Assembly: GCA_020636745.1 (NCBI GenBank)
Contig: JACJXH010000011.1
Coordinates: 37,826 to 101,825 of the forward strand
From: Lentimicrobiaceae bacterium
Lineage (GTDB): Bacteria; Bacteroidota; Bacteroidia; Bacteroidales; Lentimicrobiaceae
Reading direction: 5' to 3'
Length of the DNA: 64,000 bases
Of the stretch, positions 34,056 to 42,160 are shown in pieces. The position numbers and the translations under genes were made by a program. How positions within the stretch are numbered: position 1 is the first letter of the stretch; each line of letters opens with the position of its first letter. The notes beneath the pieces are model-generated. The model searched no databases and was not told the origin of the DNA. It saw only the letters and a program-made list of their open reading frames with translations.

Positions 34056-35402
34056 TTATTCATTAACGATGCTGACATGAATACGTTTTATGCGTCTTTT
34101 ATCAACGTTTTCGGCTTTAAAAACGTATTGGTTAAAGTAAAACTTTTCATTGGTATCCGGTATTTTTCCTGCCAGTTCGAGCATAAGGCCGGCCAGTGTA
34201 TCTGATTCGCCTTTTGCTTCGGCAAAAATTCTGTCTTCAATTCCCATTACTTTACAAAAGTCGTTCAGCAACGTTTTTCCTTCGAAGATGTAATTGTTAT
34301 CATCGATTTTTGAAAAATGAATAGCATCGGCTTCAATATCAAATTCATCATTGATCTCGCCAACAATTTCTTCAAGAATATCCTCAAGTGTAACAATTCC
34401 AGAAGTTCCGCCAAATTCATCAACAACAATGGCAAGGTGTATTTTTTTCTCTTGAAATTCCTGTAAAAGGTCGCTTATTCGCTTGTTTTCAGGAACAAAA
34501 AATGCCGGGCGCTGCAATTGTTGCCAGTTAAAATCGTCCAGACGGTTCAGATGAGGAAGTAAATCTTTTATATAAAGAATACCGGTTACATGGTCGAAAC
34601 TTTCGTGGAAAACGGGTATTCGTGAATAACCGGAATCAAGAATAGTGGCCAGCAGATGTGTAAAAAGTGTTTTTTCTTCAACTGAGGTAACATCTATTCG
34701 GGGTTTCATGATTTCGCGCACAGCAATATCGCCGAATTTTACAATCCCTTTTAAAATTTTTCTTTCTTCATCAGGAGTTGTATTTCCGGTAGAAGTAATT
34801 TCAAGAGCTTCTGAGAGGTCATCAATCGTAATTTCATGTCCTTTGTGTGCGATTCTTTTATCGATCAGATGAGTAGATTTAACCAGGATTGTGCTGAGCG
34901 GGTAAAATATTTTGCGGAAAGTTAGCATTGGCCTGGCCATCAGATGGGCAACTTTGAGGGCATGCTGGCTTGCATAAATTTTGGGCATAATTTCGCCAAA
35001 AATCAGCAGAAGCGAAGTTACTATCACAACCTGAACAAGAAATCCAAGGAAGGGGGAGGTGGCAAAATCAAATAGCCTTGCCATTACAAACGATGAAATA
35101 ATGACAATGGAAACATTAATAAAATTATTGGCAATTAAAATTGTGGCCAGCAGGCGTTTGGGTTTTTCAAGTAACAGCTGAATAAGGTGGCTCGATTTAC
35201 CGTTATCATTTTTCAGATCGTTCAGATTGGCCGGGTTCAGTGAAAAAAAGGCAATTTCAGAAGCGCTGACTGCAGCAGACATAAACAGCAGCACTAGCAT
35301 CAAAACCAGACTAATCACAACGCCGGGGTCAAAATTTCCGGTAAAAGTATTTAGTAAAATTGTCAACACCTGTAAAGATGATTCAGGATCGGGGTCTTCC
35401 AA
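34056..35402 (-). CDS. gldE: gliding motility-associated membrane protein GldE (CNNM/HlyC type)
   Basis: The 448-residue protein has a DUF21/CNNM transmembrane domain with about four helices (about residues 20-190), a pair of CBS domains (about 210-340; MKPRIDVTSVEEK and LAIVVDEFGGTSGIVTLEDILEEIVGEI are characteristic), and a CorC/HlyC C-terminal domain (about 355-445). Family relatives sense adenine nucleotides and move divalent cations; GldE is the Bacteroidota member linked to GldD. It precedes gldD with a 28-bp gap. mutY and ssb, often found with this pair, are absent here; buk lies upstream instead. Confidence 0.93.
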   Translation of the reverse strand: MEDPDPESSLQVLTILLNTFTGNFDPGVVISLVLMLVLLFMSAAVSASEIAFFSLNPANLNDLKNDNGKSSHLIQLLLEKPKRLLATILIANNFINVSIVIISSFVMARLFDFATSPFLGFLVQVVIVTSLLLIFGEIMPKIYASQHALKVAHLMARPMLTFRKIFYPLSTILVKSTHLIDKRIAHKGHEITIDDLSEALEITSTGNTTPDEERKILKGIVKFGDIAVREIMKPRIDVTSVEEKTLFTHLLATILDSGYSRIPVFHESFDHVTGILYIKDLLPHLNRLDDFNWQQLQRPAFFVPENKRISDLLQEFQEKKIHLAIVVDEFGGTSGIVTLEDILEEIVGEINDEFDIEADAIHFSKIDDNNYIFEGKTLLNDFCKVMGIEDRIFAEAKGESDTLAGLMLELAGKIPDTNEKFYFNQYVFKAENVDKRRIKRIHVSIVNE

Positions 35403-35511
35403 AGCTAAATTGTTTTATATGCCTGATTTATAATTAAGCAGGTACAAAAATAGTAAAAAGATGCCAATTGCTCAGTATTGAATATTACAGTAAAGTACAG
35501 CCGGTTTTTAA

Positions 35512-36591
35512 TCAGGATTTATACTGCAGCACTTCAATTTCACCTTTCATAACACCAATTGCATTCATGGCCAGTGCGTCAACTTCATCTTCGTCGGGGT
35601 AAATGGCTATAGTGGCAATTTTTTCAACTTTTTTGATGAGATTTTGTGTAAAGTAGCTGTAATGGAAAAGGTCGCCGGATAGAATAATGGCATCGGGTTT
35701 TCCGTCGAGCACGGTACACATGGCTCCAATTTCTTTGGCTAATTGATAGGCCATGGCATACATGATAAAAGAAGCATCTTTATCGCCGTCGGCAATCCGT
35801 TTATCAATGGTATTCAGGCTGGTGGTTCCAAGATAAGCGTATAAGCCGCCTTTGGCTGTTACTAAATCCATAAGTTCTTTTTCAGCGTATTTTCCGCTGA
35901 AGCACATCCGGATGAGATCTCCGGCAGGTAAAGTACCTGTACGTTCCATTGAAAAAGGACCATCTCCATCAAATGCCTGGCTCACATCTACAACATTTCC
36001 TTGTTTATGAGCACCCACTGAAATACCGCCGCCGCCGGCATGAACAACTAACAGGTTGAGGTCTTCATATTTACGGTTGATTGATTTGGCATATTTGCGG
36101 GCTACTACCTTTTGATTAAGGGCGTGAAATATTGACTTTCTCTTGAAAAGCGGGTGACCTGAGATGCGGGCAACATCATCCATTTCGTCAACAACTACGG
36201 GGTCGGCTATAATAGCTTTGGCGTTGGTCAATGCAGCAATATCTGCAGCTATCAGACCTCCGAGATTGGTTGCATGCATCCCCATAATTCCTTTCATCAA
36301 ATCTTCACGCATTTGCTCATTGACTTCATATACGCCTGATTTTACAGGTTTTATTAACCCTCCTCTGGCGACAACAATCTGTAACTTGTTCACATTGATG
36401 TCATTGTCCTTTAGCTCCTGGAGGATGGCATTTTTGCGCATTTCGAGTTGCCCGGGAATGCTGCCGCATGCTGCAAGTTGCTCATCGGTATACTTTATGG
36501 TTTTTAGAAAACAAAGTTTGGAGTCTTTGTAAACTGCAATTTTCGAAGATGTGTTTTTAGGGTTGATAACCAGAACGATACCGAGTGTCAT
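35512..36591 (-). CDS. buk: butyrate kinase
   Basis: The 359-residue protein belongs to the acetate/butyrate kinase (ASKHA) family and would convert butyryl phosphate and ADP to butyrate and ATP, the last step of butyrate fermentation, or activate branched-chain acids in reverse. Typical segments are VHAGGGGISVGAHKQG (about residues 192-207), the DVSQAFDGDGPFSMERTGTLP stretch (split between about 210 and 230), and a C-terminal ILSGDLF phosphate-binding region. The N-terminal loop, usually NPGSTSTK, reads NPKNTSSK. No phosphotransbutyrylase gene adjoins it, so whether the partner enzyme exists elsewhere cannot be seen. Confidence 0.92.
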   Translation of the reverse strand: MTLGIVLVINPKNTSSKIAVYKDSKLCFLKTIKYTDEQLAACGSIPGQLEMRKNAILQELKDNDINVNKLQIVVARGGLIKPVKSGVYEVNEQMREDLMKGIMGMHATNLGGLIAADIAALTNAKAIIADPVVVDEMDDVARISGHPLFKRKSIFHALNQKVVARKYAKSINRKYEDLNLLVVHAGGGGISVGAHKQGNVVDVSQAFDGDGPFSMERTGTLPAGDLIRMCFSGKYAEKELMDLVTAKGGLYAYLGTTSLNTIDKRIADGDKDASFIMYAMAYQLAKEIGAMCTVLDGKPDAIILSGDLFHYSYFTQNLIKKVEKIATIAIYPDEDEVDALAMNAIGVMKGEIEVLQYKS

Positions 36592-36683
36592 AACGATGTT
36601 TGGATTTAATTAGGGATTGGGTAAAAGTAAAGAAGATTCTGAATATAAAAAAAACAGTGCAATGCCCGATTTGTTTGGTAAAA

Positions 36684-37142
36684 TCATAGTTGAAGAAGAT
36701 CAACAATTTTCTGAAGATACAGCGCATCTATATCATCGAAAGAAGCCAGCTCTTTACTATCAACATCGAGTACCCCCGTAATTTCACCTGCTATGTTTTT
36801 TACCGGGATTACAATCTCACTTAAAGATCTTGAATCACAGGCGATGTGACCGGGAAAACTGTGTACATCATCCACAACGATAACCCGCTGTTGTTCAACA
36901 GCTGCCAGACAAACACCCCTTCCTTCAAGTATCTGGCAGGCGGCTGGTCCCTGATAAGGCCCTACAATCAATCGGTTTCCGTCTTTTCGGTAAAAACCGC
37001 ACCAGAAAAAATAATCCATCTTGTTATAAAGGATAGCTGAAACAGTAGCCATCATGGCCTGCTGATCGGGACTTTTCTTAAGCAGTTCGTCAATTTGCTG
37101 ATAAAGTCTGTTGTATCTGCCTTCTTTCTTTTTTGCGTCCAT
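36684..37142 (-). CDS. msrC: free methionine-(R)-sulfoxide reductase (GAF domain)
   Basis: The 152-residue protein is a single GAF domain of the fRMsr type, which reduces free Met-R-sulfoxide with thioredoxin. FWCGFY (about residues 46-51), VGPYQGPAACQIL, GRGVCLAA and the signature FPGHIACDSRSLSEIVIPV (about 101-119) are conserved. The three cysteines used by this family are present (in ACQ, GVC and ACD). The length is normal. It is 92 bp upstream of buk on the same strand. It would protect a probably anaerobic or microaerophilic cell from methionine oxidation. Confidence 0.92.
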   Translation of the reverse strand: MDAKKKEGRYNRLYQQIDELLKKSPDQQAMMATVSAILYNKMDYFFWCGFYRKDGNRLIVGPYQGPAACQILEGRGVCLAAVEQQRVIVVDDVHSFPGHIACDSRSLSEIVIPVKNIAGEITGVLDVDSKELASFDDIDALYLQKIVDLLQL

Positions 37143-37570
37143 ATTTGGTTTTTGGTGCTGTATAGTGTTCGGTTTCCAGAAATTGTTCTCAAAATTAGAT
37201 AAATTTTAAATGGCAAAGCAGCGGATTATTTTTGAAAACGACTTGTAAAAAGCCTAAGCTGGTTTTGGATGTTAGATACTCTTTTTTGTGATATTTAACC
37301 GGATATAGTCAAAAAATAAAACATTGGCATCCATATAATTGGGGAATAACAGGCTTGGTTAGCAGGAAGTAAATTAATGGGTGGTGGCAAAAAATAAATT
37401 TATTGGATATTAAACTTATGTACAAAACTATATTTTGCTGATAAGGCTTAATGTTTGAAAAATGAAATAATTCATGTAGGTTTGTTACTAACCTGATTGA
37501 ATTTGTACGCTATGCTTCGTTAAATCAATACGTTTTCGTTGTAAATGCGAAAAAAATAAACAGTAGAATC
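37143..37570. other. gene-free region upstream of the O-antigen-ligase-like gene
   Basis: This 428-bp divergent gap contains no credible ORF. It holds the presumed promoter of msrC on the left and, near the right end, a textbook Bacteroidota promoter for the plus-strand gene (listed separately). I see no repeats or hairpins of note. Confidence 0.6.
37454..37484 (+). promoter_or_regulatory. Bacteroidota-type promoter (TTTG-N19-TAGGTTTG)
   Basis: TTTG at 37454-37457 is separated by exactly 19 bp from TAGGTTTG at 37477-37484, a full match to the TTTG-N19-TAnnTTTG consensus of the housekeeping sigma factor in this phylum. Transcription would start near 37490, leaving an 80-nt leader before the ATG at 37571. 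It is the best promoter match I found in the window. Confidence 0.65.
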
Positions 37571-39982
37571 ATGAAAAAAGAAAAGGGAATGAATGCCAAT
37601 CAAAGCATTTCAAAGAAATGGACTTCCGATTCTTATAATCCTTTTGTGGTTTTGGTGGTGGTGGCCTATATTCTATTGCCTACCTATACACCTGTTATGA
37701 TGGCACTCGATTCGAACGGTCCTAAGTTTTTTGCCTTATCATTGTTGAACATTCTGGTATTTTTAAGCTTCCTTTTTACCGGTTATTTTCACGAGTATCC
37801 GACCTACCTAAAATCATTTTTGCGCAGACCTGTGATAATTTCTTACTTAGGTTTTCTGTTTATTGCCCTGTTATCCTTTACACAATCTATAAGTTGGCCT
37901 GAGTCTGTTTTGCAGTTTTCAAAGATATTCAGTGTTTTCTCTGCTATCATTAATCTATCGGTAATTTTTATGCGCGATAAGCGTTTTATCAGAGCTATCA
38001 TTATAGCTATGTCAATTCTTTTACTGGCCGAATCCCTGGTTGTGTTTTATCATATTTTAAAATTCACATTAGGCGAAATAAAAGAGATTTCGGAAATAAA
38101 GACAGTATATTCCAATAAGAATATTCTTGGGTCGGCTTTGTTTGTGAAAATGGCATTCGCTCTTTGGTTGCTGATATATGAGCATGGCAGACTGAAGACT
38201 CTGGGCTGGGTTTCATTATTTGCCGGTTTGCTGGCTACTTTCTTTATGGCCACCCGGGCGTTTTATTTGGGCACTTTAGCCTTGATTTTTATCTTTTGTG
38301 TTATTCAGCTTTCAAATTATATTCGCTTTAGAAAGCGTTCAACACTTCATTTAACAGGTCTTTTTCTGGCGGCAGTAATTCTTGCGTTTGGTTTTTTCTC
38401 TCTGGTACAAACAAAACTTTACCCCAAGAGCAACCATTCGCGACATACACAGGCTGTTGTTGACCAGTTGGCTACACTTGAGGATATTGAAAAGGCAGGC
38501 AGTGGTCGTTTAGACGGGTGGCTTTGGTCGTGGAAAATGCTTTATGAAAATCCTTGGCTGGGTGTGGGTACCGGAAACTGGAAAATTGTAGAATTAAAGT
38601 ACGAACATCAGCAAAAGCCAGGATTTTCATTGCTCTATAAAGCACACAATGATTTTCTGGAAACAGCAGCCGAAACAGGTATTTTCGGATTTGTTTTTTA
38701 TTCAGGTATTCTGGCTTTTTCTGTTTTTTCCTTTGTATACATTTATCGTCGGCGCAAGCCTTCTGAAGAGGTGCAGTCGTTGCTGGTACTGGCATCTGCC
38801 GGTACAGCTTTTTACTGTGTGGATGCTTTTTTTAATTTTCCGGCCGACCGAACAGAAATCCAGGTGTTATTGGCCATTTTTGTTTCGGTTGGAGTAGCTT
38901 CCGCTTATTGGTACAGCAAGGATTTGTTAAGTACAGTTGGTGAAGCAAATGTAAAAGTAAACGTCCATAAAAAAACAGTAAATAGAATTGCCATAGTCTT
39001 ATTAATGTTAATTCAAGCAGGAGTTACCGGGGTGTTGTATATGAATGTGCTTTCGCTGAGGGCGCAAAATCTGGTATTTCCTGAGATCAAAGGCGGACAA
39101 TTGCGGCAAAGCTCTGAAAAAATGATGGACGCATTTCCGGCAATACCTGCCATCAGTGCCTGGGGTGAATCAATACAGGTGGTTAAGTCAAGGTATTTGA
39201 TTGTGGATAAAAAGTATGATGAAGCATTTCATTTGCTGATTCATGATCATTCCAATCCATACGATCCGAGGCGTGAGAACTTTCTCGCGTGGATGTATGA
39301 AGTAAAGAACATGCCTGATAGTTCGATGTATTATCTCCATCGTGCTTATACGATGAAGCCTAATCACTATAAATATTTGAAGAACGTCAATATATATCTG
39401 GTAAACGAAGGAAGGCATGCAGAAGCTTTGACCAATTTACAGAAATACCTGAAAGATAATCCAAAGAATCCAGATGCCTGGATAGATGCGACTGACATAT
39501 GGCTCAGAGCCGATTCGCTTGACAGGGCATTTGAAACGATAGAACTGGCAAAAAATGAATTGCCCGATCAAATAAAAATCGCTGAAAAGCGAAAATCAGT
39601 GTATGCTGAAAAGTTCCAGAAACCCTTTATTCCTTTATTTGAAAAGGCGATGCAACAATACAATCAAAAGAAATATACTGAAGCATATCATCTTATCAGT
39701 GAGTTTATTGGTCATGTGAATGATTATGCTGAAGCTTACAGTTTGCGTGCTTTTACCAATTTATTTCTTAAAAATTATAAGGCTTGTATTTCTGATGCAG
39801 ACAGTGCTCTGTTGTTGGGGAAACAAAATCCGTCCATCATCAACATTAAAGGGATTTCATTTTTGAACCTGGGACAAAAAGATGAAGCATGCATGCTATT
39901 TAAAAAAGCCAAGGACCTGGGCGATAAATCAGGGGAAAGCAATTACAAAAAGCATTGCGATATAACATTGCAGAAAAATTAG
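37571..39982 (+). CDS. O-antigen ligase/polymerase-family membrane protein with TPR domain
   Basis: This 803-residue protein has about ten membrane helices over residues 25-490 and a Wzy_C/O-antigen-ligase-type periplasmic loop (GSGRLDGWLWSWKMLYENP, then GVGTGNW and YKAHNDFLETAAETGIFGF). The ligase-type His is in AHNDFL. The C-terminal 280 residues are TPR-like repeats (HYKYLKNVNIYLVNEGRHAEAL, YAEAYSLRAFTNLFLKNYKACI). Relatives polymerise or ligate glycans outside the inner membrane; some glycosylate proteins. No glycosyltransferase cluster adjoins, so the substrate is open. A full consensus promoter lies upstream. The ATG at 37571 precedes a basic N-terminus. Confidence 0.85.
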   Translation: MKKEKGMNANQSISKKWTSDSYNPFVVLVVVAYILLPTYTPVMMALDSNGPKFFALSLLNILVFLSFLFTGYFHEYPTYLKSFLRRPVIISYLGFLFIALLSFTQSISWPESVLQFSKIFSVFSAIINLSVIFMRDKRFIRAIIIAMSILLLAESLVVFYHILKFTLGEIKEISEIKTVYSNKNILGSALFVKMAFALWLLIYEHGRLKTLGWVSLFAGLLATFFMATRAFYLGTLALIFIFCVIQLSNYIRFRKRSTLHLTGLFLAAVILAFGFFSLVQTKLYPKSNHSRHTQAVVDQLATLEDIEKAGSGRLDGWLWSWKMLYENPWLGVGTGNWKIVELKYEHQQKPGFSLLYKAHNDFLETAAETGIFGFVFYSGILAFSVFSFVYIYRRRKPSEEVQSLLVLASAGTAFYCVDAFFNFPADRTEIQVLLAIFVSVGVASAYWYSKDLLSTVGEANVKVNVHKKTVNRIAIVLLMLIQAGVTGVLYMNVLSLRAQNLVFPEIKGGQLRQSSEKMMDAFPAIPAISAWGESIQVVKSRYLIVDKKYDEAFHLLIHDHSNPYDPRRENFLAWMYEVKNMPDSSMYYLHRAYTMKPNHYKYLKNVNIYLVNEGRHAEALTNLQKYLKDNPKNPDAWIDATDIWLRADSLDRAFETIELAKNELPDQIKIAEKRKSVYAEKFQKPFIPLFEKAMQQYNQKKYTEAYHLISEFIGHVNDYAEAYSLRAFTNLFLKNYKACISDADSALLLGKQNPSIINIKGISFLNLGQKDEACMLFKKAKDLGDKSGESNYKKHCDITLQKN

Positions 39983-40183
39983 TTAAGGGTGAATTTTACT
40001 TATGAAAATTACTTTTAGTGTAGGTCTGATTCTTTGTTTTTTTTATAAAAACATAACAGGAGGTAGATTAAAAGAAAGCAACAAAGCCTATTTTCGATTA
40101 AAAAGTAGTACTTTTGCCAACCAAAAATATCCTTACGGAATGTAGACATCTGTTCAAACTCATCAATAAAGCGGGAGGGCTCC

Positions 40184-41095
40184 ATGATTGAAACCATTAA
40201 ACTAGGTACACTAAAGTGGCATCATATACTTGACCCCACCGATGAGGATCTGCAATTTCTGAAAGACGATTTCCATTTCCATCCACTTGATATCGAAGAC
40301 TGCCGCAGCCGCACCAACCAGCGACCAAAGATTGATATTTACGATGATTATTACTTTCTTATTTTACATTTTCCTTACTTTGACCGATGGAATCGCTTTT
40401 TAAAAGTGAAGGAGGTCAAGATTTTCTGGGGAAGCGATTATATCATTACAATTGGCAAATCGCACTGGGTGGTTAAAAACCTGTTTAACAGCGGCCGCGA
40501 ACCTGAGGATAATTATCAGGTAAGGCAAGTGGGTACCAGTGATGCTCTTTTATATAAAATACTTGAACATTTGATGCTTGAATCCCTCTCGCTTATTAGT
40601 AAGCTTGGCGTGGAGGTGGAACTTATAAATCGCGACTTATTCAATAAAAAAGCTGAAAAAACCATCGAAAGAATCTCACTTACCAGAAAGAATATCATCC
40701 TGGTAAATACTGTTTTTAAGCCTCAGCTAAGGCTTTTCCATAAATTTGAATCGGGCGACATCGAAGGCTATGCTGAAAATATGGAAGAGTACTGGGGAAA
40801 TATCCTTGACTATTATCAGAAAATATGGGATATGACCGAAGATTACCAGGAAATTGTGGAGGGTTTAAGTAAAACTTTTGATTCATTGCAGACTAACAGA
40901 ACCAATGAAATCATGAAAGTACTGACACTGATTTCTTCCATTTTGCTTCCGCTGACTTTTATTGCAAGTCTTTATGGCATGAATGTAGGTTTACCACTGC
41001 AAAGTAATCCCTATTCTTTTTTACTGCTCATGATTTTTATGGTCACTTTGGCCGGGTCTATGATCTTTCTCTTTAAACGTAAACGGTGGATGTGA
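40184..41095 (+). CDS. corA: CorA-type divalent-cation transporter
   Basis: The 303-residue protein matches CorA-family Mg2+/Co2+ channels. A large N-terminal cytoplasmic alpha/beta domain is followed by a long stalk helix and two C-terminal membrane helices (about residues 245-265 and 276-296). The pore motif YGMN is at the end of the first helix (in LYGMNVGLPL), followed by a short acid-poor loop, and the C-terminus is basic (FKRKRWM). Whether it carries Mg2+, Zn2+ or another ion cannot be told from the GMN motif alone. The ATG at 40184 fits the family N-terminus. It is followed by a 1.07-kb gap. Confidence 0.93.
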   Translation: MIETIKLGTLKWHHILDPTDEDLQFLKDDFHFHPLDIEDCRSRTNQRPKIDIYDDYYFLILHFPYFDRWNRFLKVKEVKIFWGSDYIITIGKSHWVVKNLFNSGREPEDNYQVRQVGTSDALLYKILEHLMLESLSLISKLGVEVELINRDLFNKKAEKTIERISLTRKNIILVNTVFKPQLRLFHKFESGDIEGYAENMEEYWGNILDYYQKIWDMTEDYQEIVEGLSKTFDSLQTNRTNEIMKVLTLISSILLPLTFIASLYGMNVGLPLQSNPYSFLLLMIFMVTLAGSMIFLFKRKRWM

Positions 41096-42016
41096 AAAAC
41101 ATACCTTTTTATCAGGTTGTGTAAAATTATTGACGTTCAACAGCAAATGTTCGTTACCTCCTTTCTGTTTCAAATATTTAGCTAATGATTTAAAATTGAG
41201 CTACTAAACAGTTATGAACAATCGTTTTCCTATGTTTGTCAGAACGAACAAGTTATTTAGAATAAATATTAATTACATGATTTTACATAGAATGAACTTA
41301 ATATTTTTTACACAAAAGGGGTAGGTTTAAGTAAAATAAATTTCCTAATCACTTTCATTATAAAAATTTCCAACAAAATTGTAAATCTTGTTTTTTCAGT
41401 GCAATCATATATTTGATTTGTTAATGCCGTAAACCTTCAATCGACTATTAAATTACTGTAACATATTGAAATTTAATATAGATAATAAATTCTGCCTTGC
41501 TATTTCCTTCAAGCTCAAGACAAGCATTTAAGTATTCAAATTTTAAATCTGGTTTTATTTGACTATTTTTTTTCTTTGTGAAGCCGAAATAAAATAAAAT
41601 ACCGAATAAAGCATTGAGAGTGCTTAATAAATGTTAAAGCACGCATATACAGCATTATATGAAGGAGATGAATTTTTCTTTATAGTTACTTCCGCGTTTA
41701 TGCAAAAAAATATACACTCAACGTAAAAATAATTATCATTCCTGGTTTTTATGGTTTGTTAACATCTGGATGTTGAAAAGTTACTTTTTACTGGAATTGA
41801 AATAAACTTCCGGAACAATACCTTTAACGATTGAAAAATCAGTTTTCAAGAATGCAAAAGGAATATGGAAAAAAATTTACCCATCACTGTTTCAATTTCC
41901 AGAAAAAAAGGACATCAAAGCCTGCAACAAGATAGATTCCCATTCGTAGTGGAATCATTCTTATTTTTCCTTTCGCGCTCCGATTTCAATAATAAATATA
42001 AGTATTAAGTATTCTG

Positions 42017-42043
42017 GTTTTCAGGTATAAATTACCTGAAAAC
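42017..42043 (+). promoter_or_regulatory. perfect 11-bp dyad in the giant gene's leader
   Basis: GTTTTCAGGTA pairs perfectly with TACCTGAAAAC around a 5-nt AT loop. It lies 117 bp before the start codon. As DNA it is a 27-bp operator-like palindrome; as RNA it is an 11-bp hairpin. No T-run follows, so it is not a terminator. The binding factor, if any, is unknown. Confidence 0.55.
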
Positions 42044-42074
42044 TAACTATATATAATTTTTGCTGATTAGATTT

Positions 42075-42103
42075 CACGGTCACTAAAGGTGACGGTGTTT
42101 TTT
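42075..42103 (+). terminator. terminator-like hairpin (possible attenuator) before the giant gene
   Basis: CACGGTCAC pairs with GTGACGGTG (8 of 9 positions) around a 5-nt loop and runs into six T residues. It sits 57 bp before the ATG at 42161, oriented to stop transcription entering the giant gene. It may be an attenuator, or may mark the end of an upstream transcript with the promoter lying after it. Confidence 0.55.
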
Positions 42104-42160
42104 GCATATATGTCTGCCATTAAATGATGGTATAGACCAAAAATATTAATACTAGGGAAT

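Larger units (their letters stand above)
41096..42160. other. long AT-rich leader region upstream of the giant adhesin gene
   Basis: No convincing gene lies in this 1,065-bp gap. Two ATG ORFs of 31 and 47 codons (41631-41726, 41865-42008) are visible but look like chance. A TAnnTTTG word occurs at 41408-41415 with CTTG 17 bp upstream, a possible distant promoter. The last 145 bp carry a perfect dyad and a terminator-like hairpin, listed separately. The size and structure suggest a long regulated 5' untranslated region. Confidence 0.6.

Noticed and set aside
40015..40197. 60-codon minus-strand ORF between the ligase-like gene and corA
   Set aside because: It has no motif, overlaps the corA start, and lies in AT-rich intergenic DNA.
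41631..41726. 31-codon ATG ORF in the same leader
   Set aside because: Too short and featureless to support as a gene.
41865..42008. 47-codon ATG ORF in the leader of the giant gene
   Set aside because: No recognisable motif, and chance ORFs of this size are expected in 1 kb of non-coding DNA.
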